Part shown: positions 52,665 to 61,465 of the stretch, one piece after another
How positions within the stretch are numbered: the stretch's first letter is position 1
How the letters are laid out: every line of letters begins with the position of its first letter
Assembly: GCA_018882835.1 (NCBI GenBank)
Contig: VERE01000008.1
Coordinates: forward strand, 1 to 64,000
DNA length: 64,000 bases
DNA from: Limnohabitans sp.
GTDB lineage: Bacteria; Pseudomonadota; Gammaproteobacteria; Burkholderiales; Burkholderiaceae_C
Reading direction: 5' to 3'
Program-made: the position numbers and the translations under genes
Notes under the pieces: model-generated
Databases searched by the model: none
Told to the model about the DNA's origin: nothing
The model's input: only the letters and a program-made list of their open reading frames with translations

Positions 52665-53762
52665 ATGCTGTCCGACTGGTTTGAACAAATTGGCGATAGC
52701 ACCTTGCTGGCCACAGGCGGCGCAATCATCGGCGTGGCATTCGGTTTTCTGGCCCAACGCTCTCGCTTTTGTTTGCGAGCTGCTGTCATCGAGTTTTGGC
52801 AAGGCCGCTTCGGCGAAAAGCTGGCAGTATGGTTGCTGGCCTTTTCAGCTGCCGTGGTCGCGGTTCAAGCTCTGGTGCTGGCGGGCGCACTGGACACCAG
52901 CACAGCGCGCCAGATTGCAGCAAGAGGTAGCCTGTCAGGGGCACTCATTGGGGGCGGGCTGTTCGGGGTAGGCATGGTCATGACCCGAGGCTGCGCCAGC
53001 CGGTTGCTGATTTTGTCGGCCAATGGCAACCTGCGGGCCTTGCTGTCGGGATTGTTGTTTGCCGTCGCTGCCCAAGCCAGCCTCTCGGGCGCACTGGCAC
53101 CTTTGCGTGCAGAGGTCAGCAGCTGGTGGGTCATCGAGGGGGGCAGTTCAAGGGATCTGTTGGCTGTCCTCGGTTGGAGTCACCTGGGGGGCGAAGCATT
53201 GGGTGGGTTATGGCTCGCCTTGGCCCTCTATGTGGGTTGGCGCAACAAAATCACCCCATGGCTTTGGATCGGTGGCGCGGGAACAGGCCTGATGGTGGCG
53301 GCCGCCTGGGGCTTCAGCCAATGGATGGCGCGCCACTCTTTCGATCCGATTCAAATCCAGGGGCTGACCTTCAGCGGTCCATCAGCCGAATGGTTGATGC
53401 GGGTCTTGCAAAGTCCTGCACCAACCATGGGTTTCGAATTCGGTTTGCTACCCGGCGTGTTTGCCGGGTCATGGCTTGGAGCCTGGGTCGGCCAAGATTT
53501 CAAACTGGAAGGTTTCAAGGATGGCTACAGCATGCGGCGATATATTTTTGGCGCTGTGCTGATGGGCTTCGGAGCCATGCTGGCAGGAGGTTGCGCCGTT
53601 GGCGCAGGCATCACTGGCGGGGCGATCTTTGCACTGACCGCCTGGGTCAGCCTGATCGGCATGTGGCTGGGAGCCGGCCTGACCGACCGTTGGCTGGATG
53701 CCGAGCCAGCCCCGCAAGCGGCCAGCACTGTGACACACAGGTCAGCAGCGCGCGCACCCTGA
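52665..53762 (+). CDS. soxT: YeeE/YedE family sulfur transporter (SoxT-like)
   Basis: A 365-residue membrane protein with about nine hydrophobic segments. The conserved YeeE cysteines are present in AQRSRFCLRAA (near 38), MTRGCASRLL (near 112) and LAGGCAVGAGITGG (near 310). The family imports thiosulfate or sulfide-level sulfur, and members near sox genes are called SoxT. It lies divergent from soxW and converges on the diheme cytochrome gene, with eight bases between their stop codons. Confidence 0.88.
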   Translation: MLSDWFEQIGDSTLLATGGAIIGVAFGFLAQRSRFCLRAAVIEFWQGRFGEKLAVWLLAFSAAVVAVQALVLAGALDTSTARQIAARGSLSGALIGGGLFGVGMVMTRGCASRLLILSANGNLRALLSGLLFAVAAQASLSGALAPLRAEVSSWWVIEGGSSRDLLAVLGWSHLGGEALGGLWLALALYVGWRNKITPWLWIGGAGTGLMVAAAWGFSQWMARHSFDPIQIQGLTFSGPSAEWLMRVLQSPAPTMGFEFGLLPGVFAGSWLGAWVGQDFKLEGFKDGYSMRRYIFGAVLMGFGAMLAGGCAVGAGITGGAIFALTAWVSLIGMWLGAGLTDRWLDAEPAPQAASTVTHRSAARAP

Positions 53763-53770
53763 AGCACTGC

Positions 53771-54382
53771 TTACTTGCCGCTGAGGTATTCAGCCACAGC
53801 AGCCATCTCCAAGGCTGTCATTTTGCTCACAATGGCATGCATGACTGCGTTGTCATTGGTGCGCTCGCGTTGATGGAATTGCTTCAACTGGGTTTCTGTG
53901 TAGGCTGCGTACTGGCCTGCCAGGCGCGGCAGTGAGACCGTCCCCAAGGCTTGGGCACCGTGGCAACTCGCACAAGCTGCCAAGCCACTGAACTTGTTGC
54001 CGTTGTGATAGATGTAACGCCCCACGGCGGCCAGTGCAGCATCTTTGGCGGGTTCGACAGGTGCAGCCTGTTTTTCAAAATACTTACCCAGGGCCAGCAT
54101 CTCATCAGGGGTCAGTTTGGTCACCATGTCAGCCATGGCCGTGCTTTTTCGTTTGCCGGATTTGAAGTTGTCCAACTGCTTGGCAATGTACTCGGCGTGT
54201 TGACCCGCCAACCGGGGGAACACTTCGCTGGCAGACTCGCCTTCGGCGCCGTGACAGACAAAACAGACACCCGACACAATTTTTTTTGCACGCGCCTCAT
54301 CTGCCTGAGCCCAACATGGGCTCAGCGCCAGGGAAGCGACCAGAGTCAAAAGGCCCTGCAAGCCGCGCATAGCATGACGCAT
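53771..54382 (-). CDS. soxE: diheme cytochrome c subunit of flavocytochrome c sulfide dehydrogenase
   Basis: A 203-residue periplasmic diheme cytochrome of c4 type. Signal peptide ends CWAQ. Heme motifs are CFVCH (40-44) and CASCH (137-141); both halves share the PRLAGQ(H/Y)A-Y pattern, pointing to an internal duplication. It follows the flavoprotein gene by 18 bases on the same strand and would accept electrons from it (SoxEF/FccAB). Confidence 0.85.
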   Translation of the reverse strand: MRHAMRGLQGLLTLVASLALSPCWAQADEARAKKIVSGVCFVCHGAEGESASEVFPRLAGQHAEYIAKQLDNFKSGKRKSTAMADMVTKLTPDEMLALGKYFEKQAAPVEPAKDAALAAVGRYIYHNGNKFSGLAACASCHGAQALGTVSLPRLAGQYAAYTETQLKQFHQRERTNDNAVMHAIVSKMTALEMAAVAEYLSGK

Positions 54383-54400
54383 CGTCCGCTCCAGTCCAGC

Positions 54401-55681
54401 TCAAGCCAGGGTGTCGGCCCAAATGTTGCGCGCCCAGGCCAAAGCGTAGCGTCCCTCGAGTTCGTTGGCTGCCGCAGAAACGCCTCCCGAGCCTGGGACC
54501 GTCAGCATGGTTTTCTTCTCGCCGTCATAACGATGAACACTGGCCACATGCACCACATCCTCATCACTCACAAAGCTGTAGCAGGTGTTGTTGTAAATGG
54601 GCAGGGGATTGACCTCCTTGCCGGTCAGCAAAGCCACCACAGCCGCTGCGCAAGTCTTGCCGTGCTGGTTGGCCATGTGGCCTGATTTCGGCATCAAGGG
54701 CGCGACTTGAATCGAATCGCCCAGCACATGGATATTCTTCGCAGCCTTGGATTCGAAGGTGAGGAAATCCACTTCGCACCAACGCTTATTGGCGGTGGCC
54801 AGACCTGTTTTCACAGCGATGTCACCTGCGCGCATCATGGGCAACACATTGAGCACATCGGCTTTGAGATCGTCATTGAATTCGAACTTCAGGGTGTTTG
54901 TAGCGGCATCGACATCCACCACCTTATGTTTGGGGCGGTACTCGATGATGCCCTTGTAGCGCTCGGCCCAGGCCTTTTTAAACAGCGGTCCCTTGGATGT
55001 CACATCGTCGTTCTCGTCCAGAATCAGCACCTTGCTCTTGGGCTTGGCTTTGCTGAAATAGTGAGCCACCTGACAGGCGCGTTCATAAGGCCCGGGCGGG
55101 CAGCGGTAAGGTGCCAACGGTATCGTGATGGCATACACCCCGCCATCGGGCATGCTTTCAAGTTGCTTGCGCAGCGCCAGAGTTTGAGGCCCCGCTTTCC
55201 AAGCATGCAGAATTTTGTCTTGTGCGCCAAGCTTGCCCATACCGGGTAAAGTGTCCATCATCAAATCGACACCCGGAGACAGAATCAAGCGGTCGTAGGT
55301 CAGGTCAGTGCCCCCAGCGAGTTTGACCACACGCTTTTCGGCATCGATCTGCGTGACAAAATCGCGCACCACATTGACACCGTGTCGTTTGCTCAGGTTG
55401 TCATAAGGCGTGGTGATATCGGCCATGGACTTGCTGCCGCCAATCACTAGATTGGAGATTGGGCAGGACACAAAAGAGGCATTGGGTTCGACCAGCGTCA
55501 CCTGGACGCCATAGTCGGACCACATGCGCACATACTTGGCCGCAGTGGCACCGCCATAACCACCGCCGACCACCACCACCTTGGGGCCGTTGCCCGAACT
55601 GGTGGTGGCGCAGCCTGACAAGCCCAACACACCGGCAGCCGACCCCCAGGAAGCCGTTTGAATGAATTGACGACGTTTCAT
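54401..55681 (-). CDS. soxF: flavocytochrome c sulfide dehydrogenase flavoprotein subunit
   Basis: A 426-residue FAD protein of the FccB/SoxF family that oxidises sulfide to sulfur. A Tat signal with a lipobox-like end (KRRQFIQTASWG; LGLSGC) precedes KVVVVGGGYGGATAAKY. The redox cysteines are in SFVSCPISNLVIGG and in APYRCPPGPYERACQ. The late MPKSGHMANQHGKTCAAAV is the second FAD block. It is encoded between a small cytochrome gene and the diheme subunit gene. Confidence 0.93.
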   Translation of the reverse strand: MKRRQFIQTASWGSAAGVLGLSGCATTSSGNGPKVVVVGGGYGGATAAKYVRMWSDYGVQVTLVEPNASFVSCPISNLVIGGSKSMADITTPYDNLSKRHGVNVVRDFVTQIDAEKRVVKLAGGTDLTYDRLILSPGVDLMMDTLPGMGKLGAQDKILHAWKAGPQTLALRKQLESMPDGGVYAITIPLAPYRCPPGPYERACQVAHYFSKAKPKSKVLILDENDDVTSKGPLFKKAWAERYKGIIEYRPKHKVVDVDAATNTLKFEFNDDLKADVLNVLPMMRAGDIAVKTGLATANKRWCEVDFLTFESKAAKNIHVLGDSIQVAPLMPKSGHMANQHGKTCAAAVVALLTGKEVNPLPIYNNTCYSFVSDEDVVHVASVHRYDGEKKTMLTVPGSGGVSAAANELEGRYALAWARNIWADTLA

Positions 55682-55693
55682 GTCCGTGATTCC

Positions 55694-56005
55694 TTATTTT
55701 TTCTGGGCTGCGAAGTAAGTGGCGATGGCCGCGATCTGCTCATCGGAGTAGCCCTTGGAGAGCTGATGCATGATGGTTGCAGGTTTACGGCCCGCTTTGA
55801 AATCCTGCATTTTTTTGACCAGATCGGCTGCATTGGCACCCGCCAGTGATTCCATGCCCGGCTGAGCCTGACCATTGGTGCCATGGCAATTGGCACAGCC
55901 CGCAGCCCAGCTACGCGCCTGGGCTGGATCGACCCCTTGCGCGTGGGAAACGCACAGCGTCAACAGCAAAGCTGCCAGGGTCCATGCTTTGTGAATCATT
56001 TTCAT
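55694..56005 (-). CDS. small periplasmic cytochrome c
   Basis: A 103-residue class I cytochrome c. Signal peptide (AALLLTLCVSHAQ), heme motif CANCHGTNGQ near 37-46 and methionine in TIMHQLSKG. It is placed between the DsrE-like gene and the flavocytochrome genes, so it may carry sulfide-derived electrons to the oxidase. ATG 56005 has GGAGAA upstream. Confidence 0.86.
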   Translation of the reverse strand: MKMIHKAWTLAALLLTLCVSHAQGVDPAQARSWAAGCANCHGTNGQAQPGMESLAGANAADLVKKMQDFKAGRKPATIMHQLSKGYSDEQIAAIATYFAAQKK

Positions 56006-56031
56006 CGCTTGTTCTCCGTCCAATGCGCGGC

Positions 56032-56439
56032 TCAGGGCCGCAAGTAAACAAAACCATCCTTCGCCTGCAAGCGCGCTACCTCGGCCACGCCCGAGGGCAC
56101 AACCGAGGCCTCCATCACCACACGGTCTTTGGACAGTTTGCGTGTCGTCAGCGTGTTGTTGCAGACCCGAAACTCGACTCCCCGCCCGGCCAGCTCGCCG
56201 ATGCTTCCGGCAAAAGGCTGATCCATCTGGTTGGTGGCACCGTCCAGCAAGAAATCAATTCCGAGTCCATGCGTGACCACCACAATCTTGACCGAAGGGT
56301 CGGCATTCAAATGGTTTCGGATGTTGCCAATTGCGCGCGACGCCTGCGGAATGCCTTCGCTCAGGTGGTAAACCACTTTCACTTGAGCCCAGCTCAAATT
56401 CGTGAGAAGGAAGGCCGTCAACAACAACAGTCTTTTCAT
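56032..56439 (-). CDS. periplasmic DsrE/DsrF-like protein
   Basis: A 135-residue exported DsrE-fold protein. A signal peptide (LLLLTAFLLTNLSWAQ) precedes KVVYHLSEGIPQASRAIGNIRNHL and VKIVVVTHGLGIDFLLDGA. The single late cysteine in FRVCNNTL is where DsrE-type carriers bind sulfur. Periplasmic DsrE proteins near soxEF may bind persulfide sulfur. It is the first gene of the dsrE-cytochrome-soxF-soxE unit, with a GATATAT motif just upstream. Confidence 0.85.
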   Translation of the reverse strand: MKRLLLLTAFLLTNLSWAQVKVVYHLSEGIPQASRAIGNIRNHLNADPSVKIVVVTHGLGIDFLLDGATNQMDQPFAGSIGELAGRGVEFRVCNNTLTTRKLSKDRVVMEASVVPSGVAEVARLQAKDGFVYLRP

Positions 56440-56449
56440 TCGTGAATCC

Positions 56450-56458
56450 TTATATATC
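56450..56458 (-). promoter_or_regulatory. GATATAT motif before the dsrE-like gene
   Basis: GATATATAA on the minus strand, 11 bases upstream of the ATG. It is the third occurrence of the core found before soxC and soxB, placed between a sulfide unit and the soxR gene. Candidate operator (inference). Confidence 0.4.
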
Positions 56459-56539
56459 GGTATTGTGATGCCCCCCAGGAAGCCCCAGGTTCAGTGAAAA
56501 CCCGATCCAAAGCCACAACTGACATCAAACTTTCAATCT

Positions 56540-56890
56540 TCAATCGTGCGGTAAGTCAGATTCAACGGCGATTTGGGTACACAAGGCCCGGCAAATGGTG
56601 ACCACCTTGTCATTGACGATGCGGTAAAAAATCTGCACCCCCTCGCGCCGTCTGCCCAGCACCCCGGCCTGGTACAAAGTGTTCAGATGCTGCGACATGT
56701 TGGGTTGCGTGGTGTTGATTTCTTCCAGCAACTCGCCCACGTTTTTTTCACCATTGCACAGGCTGCTGATGATCTTCAGCCGCATGGGCGCAGACATCAC
56801 ACGGAACATCTCCGCAGCCATTTCGAACACCCGGTCTGCCTCTGCAGGCGGGGTCTTGGGGGTGATGGGGATCAGCGGCTTGGAAGGCAT
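56540..56890 (-). CDS. soxR: ArsR family sulfur-responsive regulator (SoxR/BigR type)
   Basis: A 116-residue ArsR-type repressor. The winged helix is seen in MSAPMRLKIISSLCNGEKNVGELLEEI and NTTQPNMSQHLNTLYQAGVLGRRREG. Cysteines at C45 and at C100/C104 match the thiol pair by which SoxR and BigR sense persulfide. ATG 56890, just after the acyltransferase stop, is preferred over the longer form, which overlaps that gene. It most likely represses the sox and soxEF units until sulfide or thiosulfate appears. Confidence 0.82.
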   Translation of the reverse strand: MPSKPLIPITPKTPPAEADRVFEMAAEMFRVMSAPMRLKIISSLCNGEKNVGELLEEINTTQPNMSQHLNTLYQAGVLGRRREGVQIFYRIVNDKVVTICRALCTQIAVESDLPHD

Positions 56891-56903
56891 GCCCCGAAGG
56901 ATA

Positions 56904-57638
56904 TCACTCTGCCAGGGAAAGCATGGCTTGGCGCAAATCCTGGGCCCATTGGCGTCTGTCGCGCCCGTGGGCTGGCTGTGGCTCGCCAATCCGGACGGTG
57001 ACCACCACCTGGGGCGCGGTCAAGGTGCGCCAGATAGAGCCCACTAGGGTCTGCTCGCCGATGTAGCACACGGACGAAGCGCGTTGCCCTGTGGCCTTGT
57101 CGGTGTAACGAAGGTAAAGCGGCTGCACAGGGGCCTGCGTCACCACCGCGGCCTGTAACAAATTGGCGTGAAACGGCAGCAAGCTCTGGCCATCACTGGT
57201 GGTTCCTTCCGGGAATACTGCCAGCACATCGCCGTCTTTCAAGGCTTGCGCCATTTGGTGCACCACACGCAAAGCATCGCGCGAAGACTGCCGCTCGATG
57301 AAAAGGGTGCCCGCCGCCGCCGCCATGAAGCCAATCACGGGCCAGTGGTGCACTTCGGCCTTGGCCACAAACCGGCAATGACCCAAGGCATGCAAGCACA
57401 GAATATCCAGCCAGGAAATATGGTTTGCCACCCGCAAGACCGGGCCTTGCTGCAAGCGCTGGCCTTGCAATTGCAATTCGATGCCGAAAGCATGCAGCAT
57501 GCCCTCGGCCCAAGCCTGAATGGCTTGCTCGCGCTGCGCCAAGCCCATGCCGGAAAAACGCAGCTGCAACGTCCACCATCCTGATGCAAGGCAGCGCAGC
57601 ACCCGAGCCAGGCGCAACAGCGCCCACAATCCCCGCAT
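56904..57638 (-). CDS. plsC: 1-acyl-sn-glycerol-3-phosphate acyltransferase family protein
   Basis: A 244-residue membrane-bound acyltransferase. The catalytic HX4D motif is NHISWLD near residues 82-88, the second block is FIERQSSRDALR and the third FPEGTTSDGQSLLPFH. It uses acyl donors to form phosphatidic acid or related lipids. ATG 57638 begins a short hydrophobic helix (MRGLWALLRLARVLRCL). It is encoded seven bases after the pyrX stop on the same strand. Confidence 0.88.
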   Translation of the reverse strand: MRGLWALLRLARVLRCLASGWWTLQLRFSGMGLAQREQAIQAWAEGMLHAFGIELQLQGQRLQQGPVLRVANHISWLDILCLHALGHCRFVAKAEVHHWPVIGFMAAAAGTLFIERQSSRDALRVVHQMAQALKDGDVLAVFPEGTTSDGQSLLPFHANLLQAAVVTQAPVQPLYLRYTDKATGQRASSVCYIGEQTLVGSIWRTLTAPQVVVTVRIGEPQPAHGRDRRQWAQDLRQAMLSLAE

Positions 57639-57645
57639 GTTGGGC

Positions 57646-58953
57646 TCAGGCGGCCTGGTAGGCGATATGCCCCCCGACCACAGTGGCACACACCTTGCCG
57701 GGCAAGGCTGAGCCACTGACCTCAAAGGCAAACGGGGTGTGCTTGCCCTGGCTGCGCAAGGCCGCGGGGGTCACGGTCCACTCGGCGTCAGGATTGAACA
57801 CACACACATCGGCCACACCGCCCACCACCAAACGACCCAGGCTGTCTTGCAAGCTGCCCACAGAGGCGCCCAACACCCGGGCCGGCTCGCTGGTGAGCAC
57901 CGCCAAGCTGCGCATCAGATCTATGCCCTGCTCGCGCCCCCACTTGAGCGACAAACTCAGCAACAACTCCAAGCCTGTCGCGCCGGGCTCGGCTTCGGCA
58001 AAAGGCAAGGCCTTGGCATCGCCTTCCACAGGGGTGTGGTCCGACACCAGCGCATCCACCGTGCCATCGACCAAGGCTTCCCGCAACGCATCGCGATCGC
58101 GTTGCTGCCGCAGGGGTGGGCTGAGCCGGGCGCGGCTGTCGAAAAAGCCGATGTCCAGATCGGTCAGGTGCAAGGAATTGATGCTGACATCACAGGTCAG
58201 CGGCAAACCTTCGGCCTTGGCCTGACGCACCAGCGCGATGCCAGCAGCGCTGGAGATACGGCACAAATGCACACGCGCGCCGGTGCTGCGCATCAGCGCA
58301 AACAAAGTGTGCAAGGCAATCGTTTCGGCCGCCACGGGCACCCCCCCCAAACCCAGGCGTGTGGCCAGCGGTCCGCTGGCGGCGACGCCTTTGCCCAGGA
58401 AATGGTCTTGCGGGCGCAGCCACACGGTGTAGTTGTAGGTGGCGGCATATTGCAAGGCGCGCTGTAACACCTGCGTGTCGACCACGGCCACTTCAGCCTG
58501 GCTGAAGCCGACGCAGCCAGCTTCCGTCAACTCGGCCATTTCGGTCAGCACCTCCCCTTTCAGGCTGCGCGTCAATGCGCCCAGCGGAAAAAGTCGCGCC
58601 TGGTGCAGTTTTTCTGCACGGAACTTCAGCATCTCGACCAAGCCTGGCTCATCGAGCACCGGATCGGTGTCAGGGGGACAGACCAGGCTGGTCACGCCAC
58701 CGGCCACAGCCGCGGCCATTTCGGATTCAAGCATCCCCTCGTGTTCATGGCCTGGCTCGCGCAAACGTGCGCTCAAGTCCACCAGGCCGGGCGCCACGAT
58801 GCAGCCCGTTGCATCGAGCGTGCGATTGGGCGCAAAGTCTGCGGGCGCCTGGCCGATGGCCAGAATGCGGCCAGCGGCAAGGGCCACATCGGCCTGGCTA
58901 TCGGTGCCAGAAGCGGGGTCGATGACGCGGCCGTTCTTGATCAGGATCTTCAT
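57646..58953 (-). CDS. pyrX: dihydroorotase-like subunit, probably non-catalytic (PyrX/PyrC')
   Basis: A 435-residue dihydroorotase-family protein. The usual zinc HxH of D-x-H-x-H-LREPG is replaced by DLSARLREPG, so both histidines are missing; the late DHTPVE is kept. Such proteins in Pseudomonas-type operons scaffold aspartate carbamoyltransferase. It is directly downstream of pyrB, which fits. ATG 58953 gives the standard start MKILIKNGRVIDP; TTG 58974 is an alternative that overlaps the pyrB stop. Catalysis is expected from another dihydroorotase elsewhere. Confidence 0.85.
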   Translation of the reverse strand: MKILIKNGRVIDPASGTDSQADVALAAGRILAIGQAPADFAPNRTLDATGCIVAPGLVDLSARLREPGHEHEGMLESEMAAAVAGGVTSLVCPPDTDPVLDEPGLVEMLKFRAEKLHQARLFPLGALTRSLKGEVLTEMAELTEAGCVGFSQAEVAVVDTQVLQRALQYAATYNYTVWLRPQDHFLGKGVAASGPLATRLGLGGVPVAAETIALHTLFALMRSTGARVHLCRISSAAGIALVRQAKAEGLPLTCDVSINSLHLTDLDIGFFDSRARLSPPLRQQRDRDALREALVDGTVDALVSDHTPVEGDAKALPFAEAEPGATGLELLLSLSLKWGREQGIDLMRSLAVLTSEPARVLGASVGSLQDSLGRLVVGGVADVCVFNPDAEWTVTPAALRSQGKHTPFAFEVSGSALPGKVCATVVGGHIAYQAA

Positions 58954-58970
58954 GGTGTCTGTGCCTTTGC

Positions 58971-59933
58971 TCAAGCCTCGTTGCCCGCCACGATAGACAT
59001 CACCGCCATGCGCACAGCAATGCCGAAGGTCACTTGCGGCAGGATCACACTTTGTTTGCCGTCTACCACTGCGGAGTCGATCTCGACACCACGGTTGATG
59101 GGCCCTGGATGCATGACGATGGCGTCAGGCTTGGCAAGCTGCAGTTTTTCAGGGGTCAGGCCAAAGCCTTTGAAATACTCCTGGCTAGAGGGCAGCAAGG
59201 CGCCACTCATGCGCTCGTTTTGCAGGCGCAGCATGATGACCACGTCACAGCCGCGGATGCCCTCCTCCAAGGTATGAAACACCCGCACACCCATGCTCGA
59301 CAGGTCCGAGGGCACCAAGGTTTTGGGGCCCACCACCCGCACCTCGGCGCAACCCAGCGTGGTCAGGGCATGGATGTCGGAACGGGCCACGCGCGAGTGA
59401 AGCACATCACCCACGATGGCCACGGTGAGGTTGGCAAAATCTTTTTTGTAGTGCCGGATGGTGTACATGTCCAGCAAGCCCTGAGTCGGATGCGCATGGC
59501 GTCCGTCGCCGGCATTGACCACATGGACATGCGGCGCCACGTGCTCGGCAATCAGGTAGGGCGCGCCCGATTCGCTGTGGCGCACCACAAAAATGTCGGC
59601 AGCCATCGCGCTCAGGTTGGCAATGGTGTCCAGCAGCGACTCGCCCTTGCTGGCCGAGGAGCGGGCAATGTCCAAGTTGATCACATCGGCGCTCAGCCGC
59701 TTGGCGGCAATTTCAAAGGTGGTGCGGGTGCGGGTGCTGTTTTCAAAGAACAGGTTGAACACGCTCTTGCCACGCAGCAAGGGCACCTTCTTGACCTCGC
59801 GGTCGCTCACCGACACAAAGTTGGAGGCTGTGTCCAAAATGTGGGTGAGGATGTCGCGCGGCAAGCCCTCGGTAGAGAGCAAATGAATCAGTTCGCCGTG
59901 ACGGTTCAGTTGGGGGTTGCGTTTGTACAGCAC
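58971..59933 (-). CDS. pyrB: aspartate carbamoyltransferase catalytic chain
   Basis: A 320-residue enzyme for the first committed pyrimidine step. Carbamoyl-phosphate binding [12 protein letters not shown] is near residues 52-63 and [11 protein letters not shown] is near 136-146; the aspartate loop is [14 protein letters not shown] 59933 is chosen as start because GGAGG lies eight bases upstream and the family length results. It follows pyrR with one base between. Confidence 0.93.
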   Translation of the reverse strand: MLYKRNPQLNRHGELIHLLSTEGLPRDILTHILDTASNFVSVSDREVKKVPLLRGKSVFNLFFENSTRTRTTFEIAAKRLSADVINLDIARSSASKGESLLDTIANLSAMAADIFVVRHSESGAPYLIAEHVAPHVHVVNAGDGRHAHPTQGLLDMYTIRHYKKDFANLTVAIVGDVLHSRVARSDIHALTTLGCAEVRVVGPKTLVPSDLSSMGVRVFHTLEEGIRGCDVVIMLRLQNERMSGALLPSSQEYFKGFGLTPEKLQLAKPDAIVMHPGPINRGVEIDSAVVDGKQSVILPQVTFGIAVRMAVMSIVAGNEA

Positions 59934-59934
59934 C

Positions 59935-60435
59935 TCAGGCCTCCAGCGAGAAATTGAAGCGGCCTTGCGCATCGCGCGCCAGGGACAACGATTGGCTGGC
60001 GGGCAAAGCCACGCGTGCCGATGCGAAATCGGCCTGCACCGGTAGCTCGCGCCCACCGCGGTCAACCAAGACCGCCAGCTGGACACAGGCTGGCCGACCG
60101 TAGTCGAACAGCTCATTGAGCACGGCGCGCAAGGTGCGGCCGGTGTAGAGCACATCGTCAAGCAACAACACACGGGCATTGTTGACATCGAACGGCAAGC
60201 GCGTCTGGCCACCGTCGGCCAAGCCGCGCCGGGCAAAGTCGTCGCGGTGCATGGCCGAGGAAATGGCCCCCGCCTCGCCCGTCAGTCCCAGGTCTTTTTG
60301 CAGGCGCTCGGCCAGCCAGGCACCGCCTGAGGTGACGCCCACCAGACGGGTTTCAGAGGTCAGCAAAGTTCGAACGCCTTTGCACAGCTCTGCGTAAAGG
60401 GCCTCGGCATCCAGCGATAAGGTTCCGTGGTTCAT
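59935..60435 (-). CDS. pyrR: PyrR bifunctional regulator / uracil phosphoribosyltransferase
   Basis: A 166-residue type I phosphoribosyltransferase with the PRPP motif [22 protein letters not shown] near 90-111. PyrR proteins convert uracil to UMP and in many bacteria attenuate pyr transcription. The ATG overlaps the ruvX stop by four bases, and pyrB follows directly. Confidence 0.92.
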   Translation of the reverse strand: MNHGTLSLDAEALYAELCKGVRTLLTSETRLVGVTSGGAWLAERLQKDLGLTGEAGAISSAMHRDDFARRGLADGGQTRLPFDVNNARVLLLDDVLYTGRTLRAVLNELFDYGRPACVQLAVLVDRGGRELPVQADFASARVALPASQSLSLARDAQGRFNFSLEA

Positions 60436-60848
60436 GGGTTCATCCGAAAAAACTGGTCAAGGATGATGCAGGCCGAAGCGGCATCGGCATCTTGGGCGCC
60501 TTGTGACAAGGCCTCAGTGGTGCTGTAGCGCTCATCCACCTCAAACACCTGCAAGCCAAAGCGCGCCTGCAACTGGCGCGCAAAGCGGCGCGCAAAGCGG
60601 GTGTTGTCGTGCTCGGCGCCATCGGGGTGAAAAGGCACCCCCACCACCAGGGCGTCCGGTTGCCAAGTTTGAATGTGCTGGGCAATCTGGGGCCAGCGCG
60701 CGTCGCCCTCGCCTTTGATGGTGCCTTGTGGCTGGGCTTGACCCAGCATGCGCGTGCCAAAGGCCACCCCGGTGCGCTTGCGGCCGACATCAAAAGCCAG
60801 AAAAGATTGGAGCGATGCGGCAACTGAAGGCGTGGCCGCTGTGTTCAT
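60432..60848 (-). CDS. ruvX: RuvX/YqgF pre-16S rRNA nuclease (Holliday junction resolvase-like)
   Basis: A 138-residue RNase H-fold nuclease. FLAFDVGRKRTGVAFG near residues 15-30 holds the first metal aspartate; VVGVPFHPDG, VDERYSTTEA and the last aspartate in DADAASACIILD complete the site. It acts in 16S rRNA 5' maturation in E. coli. The start overlaps yqgE by four bases, forming a housekeeping unit. Confidence 0.93.
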   Translation of the reverse strand: MNTAATPSVAASLQSFLAFDVGRKRTGVAFGTRMLGQAQPQGTIKGEGDARWPQIAQHIQTWQPDALVVGVPFHPDGAEHDNTRFARRFARQLQARFGLQVFEVDERYSTTEALSQGAQDADAASACIILDQFFRMNP

Positions 60849-61444
60849 GCGTGCCCCGCATCGGGTGAGAGCATCCAGGATTGCAGGCCCAGCAAGGACA
60901 ACGCGCGCTCGTAGCGCTCGGCAATCGGGGTGTCAAAAATCACGCTCAGGTCGGCGCCCACGGTCAGCCAGCTGTTCTCGGCAATTTCCGACTCGAGTTG
61001 CCCTTGGCCCCAGGCCGCATAACCCAGGGAAACCAGCACACGCCGGGGACCGGCGCCGGTCGACAAGGCCTCCAGGACATCGCGCGAGGTGGTCATTTCC
61101 AGACCGCCGGGAATGGTCATGGTGGAGGCATAAACGGTTTCTTTGGGAGGCGCATTTTCGGCATGCATGGCCTCATGCAGCACGAAACCCCGTTCGGTAT
61201 GAACAGGGCCGCCTTGAAACACGGGAGACTCGCTCAGATCGGTGCGCCCAAGGGGGAGGTCCACTTTGTCGAACAGGCTGCGCATGCTCATCTCGCTGGG
61301 TTTGTTGATCACCAGGCCCAGGGCGCCGCGCTCGCTGTGCTCGCACATGTAAACCACACTGCGCGAGAATGTCTCATCCGCCAACCCGGGCATTGCGATC
61401 AAAAAATGATGCGTGAAGTTGACGGGGGCAGAATCTGAGACCAT
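60845..61444 (-). CDS. yqgE: YqgE/AlgH family protein
   Basis: A 199-residue conserved protein. NFTHHFLIAMPGLADETFSRSVVYMCEHSERGALGLVINKP at the start, FQGGPVHTERGFVLH near 75 and YAAWGQGQLESEIAENSW near 145 are the family blocks. Its molecular role is unclear; it is usually encoded with ruvX, as here. It stands back to back with the photolyase gene, with 21 bases between. Confidence 0.93.
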   Translation of the reverse strand: MVSDSAPVNFTHHFLIAMPGLADETFSRSVVYMCEHSERGALGLVINKPSEMSMRSLFDKVDLPLGRTDLSESPVFQGGPVHTERGFVLHEAMHAENAPPKETVYASTMTIPGGLEMTTSRDVLEALSTGAGPRRVLVSLGYAAWGQGQLESEIAENSWLTVGADLSVIFDTPIAERYERALSLLGLQSWMLSPDAGHA

Positions 61445-61465
61445 TCACCGATTTTAAGGGCGAAC

